Below, piece after piece: positions 6,701 to 7,301 of a stretch of DNA of 7,301 nt (position 1 is the stretch's first letter; each line of letters opens with the position of its first letter). This stretch comes from Nitrososphaerota archaeon. Its GTDB lineage: Archaea > Thermoproteota > Nitrososphaeria > Nitrososphaerales > Nitrosopumilaceae. The translations under genes and the position numbers were made by a program. The DNA lies in the NCBI GenBank assembly GCA_028867395.1, contig JAGWGO010000072.1, forward strand, positions 1 through 7,301. The letters run 5' to 3'. Below the pieces are notes generated by a model that ran no database searches, was not told where the DNA came from, and was given only the letters and a program-made list of their open reading frames with translations.

Positions 6701-7281
6701 CTCCAGGCGAGGTCTTCAACATAGGATTGTCTGCAACAAGCTTAAGCTGGACTGTGCCAATGTCATACCAGAATGCCACGTACATCACAAGTACCAGAGG
6801 AGGGTTTTACGGAACTACAATCGAGACTTCAAACACAACTGTTGCAACATTTCCGCCCTTCAAGGTTGTAACACTCTCGGAGCTTGGACCGCTTGCACCG
6901 ATACATGGCAGTCTAGGAAACATAATAGGAGAACCAATAGAAATATCCTCTTCGTTTGAAAACCAAAACGGTTATTCCTATAGGGTAGTTTCTCCTGATG
7001 GAACTTGTGTAATAGGCCAAGAAGACTCGTGTCTTGTTCAGAGTGTTCCTTCGGGCAACAGGAGTGCCACCATAACGCTTGGAAACCAAAACTACACCAT
7101 AGAATACACTAGCATCTTGGTCAAGACGCAGAGATTTGCAATAGCATCTCCCGAGCCCATATTAGATACATGGAAGGTCCAAGTTGAGAAGGCTGGAACG
7201 ATACAGGAAGACATGATGTCAAAGGTGATAGTGAAGACAAGATACATCGAGGAAAGAGCGCATCCAGGATTGACACCTTAG
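625..7281 (+). CDS. Giant exported multidomain glycoprotein with three LamG-like lectin domains
   Basis: One frame encodes 2218 residues from TTG 625 to TAG 7279-7281. TTG is chosen because an in-frame TAA lies at 595-597, no ATG lies between, and TTG gives a complete signal peptide (1-35). Order of parts: LamG/concanavalin-A-like domains at about 50-235, 378-585 and 605-817; sequon-rich linkers at 239-377 and 818-880; beta domains of Ig or macroglobulin type at 930-1217; an unassigned beta-sandwich at 1218-1447; twelve short repeats at 1455-1695; and further beta domains to 2218. There are eight cysteines, in local pairs, and about 67 N-X-S/T sequons counted by eye. LamG domains commonly bind glycans or proteins, so an adhesin, surface-layer-associated or matrix role is likely, but the ligand is unknown. 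No catalytic motif, C-terminal transmembrane helix or sorting signal is visible. It follows a metalloprotease gene on the same strand. Confidence 0.93.
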   Translation: MEYKRKWHFLAPSYPLILILAIFMANMASVNDVSAQQKYTNPSELLKELLTWHFYNMQPDQYTFISGTRVMDGPSGHSLEFDGKQDYVILKTENTGKFSSLVVSAWIKPDYNLTSNKFTIVDKQDSFSLYLKQHDTSYYLDFGIYDGSQWHTIESKTAIEPRWTQIVGIFDGNSLSILVNGTNDNSELITSPIFSESLYPQVYFPQSDLIIGADKGSGGFTNLFSGQVDEVNISPNGTNAMGGVLLSESNAKDPENITISSPANVTNLSNTALSKSLTIQSNLTKTNITIPVNVTIPANITITNVTKSSIPSNLTFVPSNLTFVPSNRTFVPSNLTFVPSNLTFVPSNQTQPINVTLPTIPTNLTRPSTNVTLPIVPILSLHFDPNSIPRSDISGNVSSSSGINGTGIELIGSGYIAENIPATNNLSNLTVSAWIKPSYEGGGVMFNVLGKQNSFNLAISNSISGQRTAQFSVYDGIQWHTVTSDTQIPEEWTYLVGRFNGTSISIYVNGVLESSIPVSMVGVNPSGQLETLPIGNLQSDADVLIGAQETGVAAPQNSFAGVIDEVSIYNTPLSASQVSDFYQKFASGKFIPIPIPITPVPTPAESLNFSQNTVTPSNTFGEVEVSKNGVNGSSLSLQGNGFVSQNVTATNNVSNLTLSAWVKPDYSKGSADFTVLSKENEFSLLIHNTLPPQKLAEFSIFDGIQWHTIDSKTSIPQSWTHLAATFNGSAIALYVNGTQESTLPVNTIGITSFGELRTKTVQNLQSDASVLIGAQESRKGNTITVKNLFGGQVDEVNVYNILLAPTEIQQIYNTGANLLQNQVLANATVIPTNKTALIPSNMTVVGNATTPQANVTVPSITNSAISTNATELVNGTAIPITPLITKTSNNYIITQNPEMSFEFLSDQNLKKAGKAIKETVGEKQIGGWSGKNVTITVDVLDPNGNKVSMPVEFTKLRDGKFDIKLRSERAIRAGHYTIKVMLNQNGKSFVTTSDFEWGLVSLNTNKSVFMPGETANFTIIVLDNAGHSVCNSNIMMNILDPSGKPTTLSSGNKILQGSECGIYNAQYTTDQEGNYTVGIRATNPSGTATFNTSFLVENSYPFDIVRTADSKIDPVDNPNSFKVKLDISSYTNASSVAIQETVPSVFNVTTGGTVQTVGDTTTITWNKNLIGNSTSVQYTYSVPLQYPQLYALGPAQITYGSGQVFREARPWFVAVDPAHESNAATTGNTGLNVLFRAMPGPTWTASYSGQNARVLIVTVALNPGTHGNTVNAINYDATATCSQTSSSAGGQVLTRAIATIDTTNHEESEIWYLVNPTTSGKTVCVQLTSGSGAPTRWDTAASTFVNIDGNNPIYAQSSGTTFGSSTTGTGSVSLNTISGNILIDAAATVGSRNISVGTGQTALYTATNNNNLRSVASYKTTSSSTTDSTSVTWSGGSMHYAYSVIELKGPTITLSETLTSSDSISKTYSATRSLSETLTSADAVSRSFVGSRSLSETLTSADAVNRLQNVTQSLPESLTSSDAISATHILPTQTLSETLTSADAVSRLQNVTQSLPEALISSDAVSATHGVPTQTLPETIVSSDTVSSAHIIPVQILSETITSNEIISGVHRSNQTLSESLTSNEGISRIHSVPTQTLSETLASGDAVSRTHGIPIQSISETLTASDALSKITPVSLTESVSISDLASAQKLSPLPTPKVQNPTVSGSGTTSAAIQGAVVSATTISSAAVPNGITMVIPAQAHLTLYQISYDVCRTDQARILVGTTSDILPKINVITGDKLSIGKISADQPFAQYENLTGQHIMIYEAALQPKSNTITVTAINPVAQGIEYVQNKIDITACSNTVFVNELPQVPSPSAPKIFGVTAQVGNGTKMPAESVQYTNNNALTITAIVSSNVTLQNVQIRFANAGQNLTSFASGNMTVQQLNGSRTTYLANGTIPSESLTGPYASYWIWARNNQGLVANSPQYLIGTTPAYPVNATISSDLKPVSVQGNDLAPTIYVMNNSTGPIYGSLALVVNGTVVSQTPGEVFNIGLSATSLSWTVPMSYQNATYITSTRGGFYGTTIETSNTTVATFPPFKVVTLSELGPLAPIHGSLGNIIGEPIEISSSFENQNGYSYRVVSPDGTCVIGQEDSCLVQSVPSGNRSATITLGNQNYTIEYTSILVKTQRFAIASPEPILDTWKVQVEKAGTIQEDMMSKVIVKTRYIEERAHPGLTP
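772..1330 (+). other. LamG/ConA-like lectin domain 1 (about residues 50-235)
   Basis: The domain has the typical run of strands: SLEFDGKQDYVIL, then VVSAWIKPDY, DGSQWHT (residues 146-152), WTQIVGIFDG, LSILVNG, DLIIGADKG and GQVDEVNI (226 onward). These match the LamG/laminin-G-like jellyroll of pentraxin and glucanase type. It is the most divergent of the three copies and lacks the closing segment (SASQVSDFYQ-like) seen in copies 2 and 3, passing directly into the glycosylated linker. Confidence 0.8.
1356..1374 (+). repeat. Perfect 19-base inverted repeat inside the coding sequence
   Basis: GTTACTTTC-G-GAAAGTAAC has 9-base arms around a single central base. Beyond one mismatched position, which would be a G-U pair in RNA, the next outer bases pair again (1354 with 1376). 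It encodes part of GVLLSESNA just after LamG domain 1. It could fold in the mRNA or be a palindromic protein-binding site; its function is unknown. Confidence 0.75.
1558..1662 (+). repeat. Five tandem 21-base units encoding SNLTFVP
   Basis: Five head-to-tail units of 21 bases encode S-N-L-T-F-V-P (third unit S-N-R-T-F-V-P) at residues 312-346, and a partial sixth (SNQ) follows. Units 2, 4 and 5 (1579-1599, 1621-1641, 1642-1662) are identical. Unit 3 differs by one base and unit 1 by two. Each unit supplies one N-glycosylation sequon. The near-identity at DNA level, including third positions, points to recent slippage or unequal recombination rather than selection on protein alone. Confidence 0.95.
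1756..2379 (+). other. LamG/ConA-like lectin domain 2 (about residues 378-585)
   Basis: This is a full LamG-type jellyroll: LTVSAWIKPSY, YDGIQWHT (DGIQWHT at residues 475-481), WTYLVGRFNGTSISIYVNG, DADVLIGAQETG, FAGVIDEVSIYNTPLSASQ. The closing 'DEVSIYNTPLSASQV' is the standard end of this fold in bacterial and archaeal surface proteins. A Pro-rich hinge (FIPIPIPITPVPTP, about residues 589-602) joins it to copy 3, to which it is closely related. Confidence 0.85.
2437..3075 (+). other. LamG/ConA-like lectin domain 3 (about residues 605-817)
   Basis: This is the third copy of the fold: LTLSAWVKPDY, FDGIQWHT (DGIQWHT at residues 702-708), WTHLAATFNGSAIALYVNG, DASVLIGAQES, FGGQVDEVNVYNILLAPTEIQQIY. 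It shares 'NLQSDA-VLIGAQE' with copy 2 and 'GQVDEVN' with copy 1. As in the other copies, there are no cysteines. Confidence 0.85.
3076..3264 (+). other. Second sequon-rich linker
   Basis: About 63 residues (818-880) between LamG 3 and the Ig-like block contain seven sequons (NAT, NKT, NMT, NAT, NVT, NAT, NGT) with spaced prolines. It has the same composition as the first linker but no exact tandem repeat. It is probably another glycosylated spacer. Confidence 0.65.
3412..3930 (+). other. Two Ig/macroglobulin-like beta domains (about residues 930-1102)
   Basis: The first part (NVTITVDVLDPNGNKVSMPVEF...RAGHYTIKVML, about 932-995) and the second (LVSLNTNKSVFMPGETANFTIIVLDNAGHSV...EGNYTVGIRATNPSG, about 996-1102) follow the macroglobulin/bacterial Ig strand pattern, with 'F-x-PGE' opening and 'GNYTV' near the end. 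The second contains Cys1030 and Cys1060, a probable disulfide. They probably serve as rigid spacers. Confidence 0.6.
3931..4275 (+). other. DUF11-like beta domain (about residues 1103-1217)
   Basis: The segment has the layout of conserved-repeat (DUF11-like) surface domains: a 'VKLDISSYTNASSVAIQETVPSVFNVT' core, 'TTTITWNKNLIGNSTSVQYTYSVPL', then 'FREARPWFVAVD'. I recall this last motif from archaeal extracellular repeat proteins. It has no cysteines. Its role is likely structural. Confidence 0.5.
4276..4965 (+). other. Beta-sandwich domain of unknown function (about residues 1218-1447)
   Basis: The region is rich in Ser, Thr, Gly and Asn, with alternating strands 'ARVLIVTVALNPG', 'EIWYLVNPTTSGKTVCVQL' and 'MHYAYSVIELKG'. 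The pattern resembles an uncharacterised jellyroll module found in bacterial and archaeal surface proteins that ends in a 'V-E-I/L-K' strand. Cys1281 and Cys1324 probably form its disulfide. I cannot name the family with confidence. Confidence 0.45.
4987..5709 (+). repeat. Twelve degenerate SETLTSSDA-type repeats, period about 60 bases
   Basis: Units begin near 4987, 5047, 5107, 5167, 5230, 5290, 5353, 5416, 5476, 5539, 5602 and 5656. They are 18-21 residues long and follow S/P-E-T/S-L-T-S-x-D-x-[VI]-S then a variable half. The conserved Ser/Thr/Leu half resembles repeats I recall from large thaumarchaeal secreted proteins. Units 2 and 3 share 35 identical bases (5041-5075 and 5101-5135). Units 3-4 and 5-6 form a 123-base higher-order duplication. 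Likely a flexible or fibrous stalk. Confidence 0.92.
5710..7281 (+). other. C-terminal beta-domain region of the giant protein
   Basis: After a short Pro/Ser/Thr/Ala linker comes a beta domain (about residues 1723-1852; 'YQISYDVCRTDQARILVG' to 'DITACSN', Cys1754 and Cys1841). An Ig-like domain follows (about 1858-1977, 'APKIFGVTAQVGNG...YASYWIWARNNQG'), then a sequon-rich stretch (about 1978-2100), and a last small domain holding Cys2128 and Cys2136 ('YRVVSPDGTCVIGQEDSCLV'). I recall segments like the first and last in other thaumarchaeal secreted proteins. The end is hydrophilic (KTRYIEERAHPGLTP), with no anchor helix. Confidence 0.55.
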
Positions 7282-7301
7282 AAGAACCTTCCCACGATGT
7301 A

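Noticed and set aside
7282..7301. Terminator or next gene after the giant gene
   Set aside because: Only 20 bases remain, with no T-run or hairpin visible, so nothing can be supported.

Overview
The window looks like part of an ammonia-oxidising archaeon's genome (Nitrososphaerota/Thaumarchaeota, perhaps close to Nitrosotalea or Nitrosopumilus). The evidence is indirect. The DNA is AT-rich. Promoters are archaeal TATA boxes placed so that transcripts would be nearly leaderless, with no Shine-Dalgarno sequence. The main gene encodes a very large exported protein with many N-glycosylation sequons, short Ser/Thr/Leu-rich 'SETLTSSDS'-type repeats and beta-sandwich domains of a kind I recall from secreted thaumarchaeal proteins. 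No ribosomal or other phylogenetic marker is present, so the lineage is an inference.

Layout: positions 1-498 hold the 3' part of a zinc metalloprotease of the metzincin/matrixin type, whose start lies outside the window. A short intergenic stretch (499-624) contains a perfect 7-bp hairpin, two candidate TATA boxes and a possible abandoned signal-peptide start in another frame. Positions 625-7281 are one uninterrupted gene for a 2218-residue exported protein, and only 20 bases follow it. Both genes are on the plus strand. I see no RNA gene, insertion sequence, CRISPR array or minus-strand gene.

The giant protein reads as a modular surface or secreted adhesin-like molecule. In order it has a signal peptide (residues 1-35), three LamG/concanavalin-A-like lectin domains (about 50-235, 378-585, 605-817) separated by sequon-packed or Pro-rich linkers, a run of Ig/macroglobulin-like beta domains (about 930-1217), a separate beta-sandwich of unknown role (about 1218-1447), twelve degenerate 18-21-residue repeats (about 1455-1695), and further beta domains to the end (about 1720-2218). 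Its eight cysteines fall into four local pairs, all in the C-terminal half, and I count about 67 N-X-S/T sequons by eye. No C-terminal membrane anchor or sorting signal is visible.

How the genes might work together is inference. A secreted metalloprotease next to a large glycoprotein with lectin-like domains could process it, or could share a role in remodelling the cell surface. A promoter and hairpin between them suggest they are separately transcribed. The most interesting signals are two levels of recent internal repeat expansion, a 19-base inverted repeat inside the coding sequence, the leaderless TTG start, and the possible decayed start just upstream.
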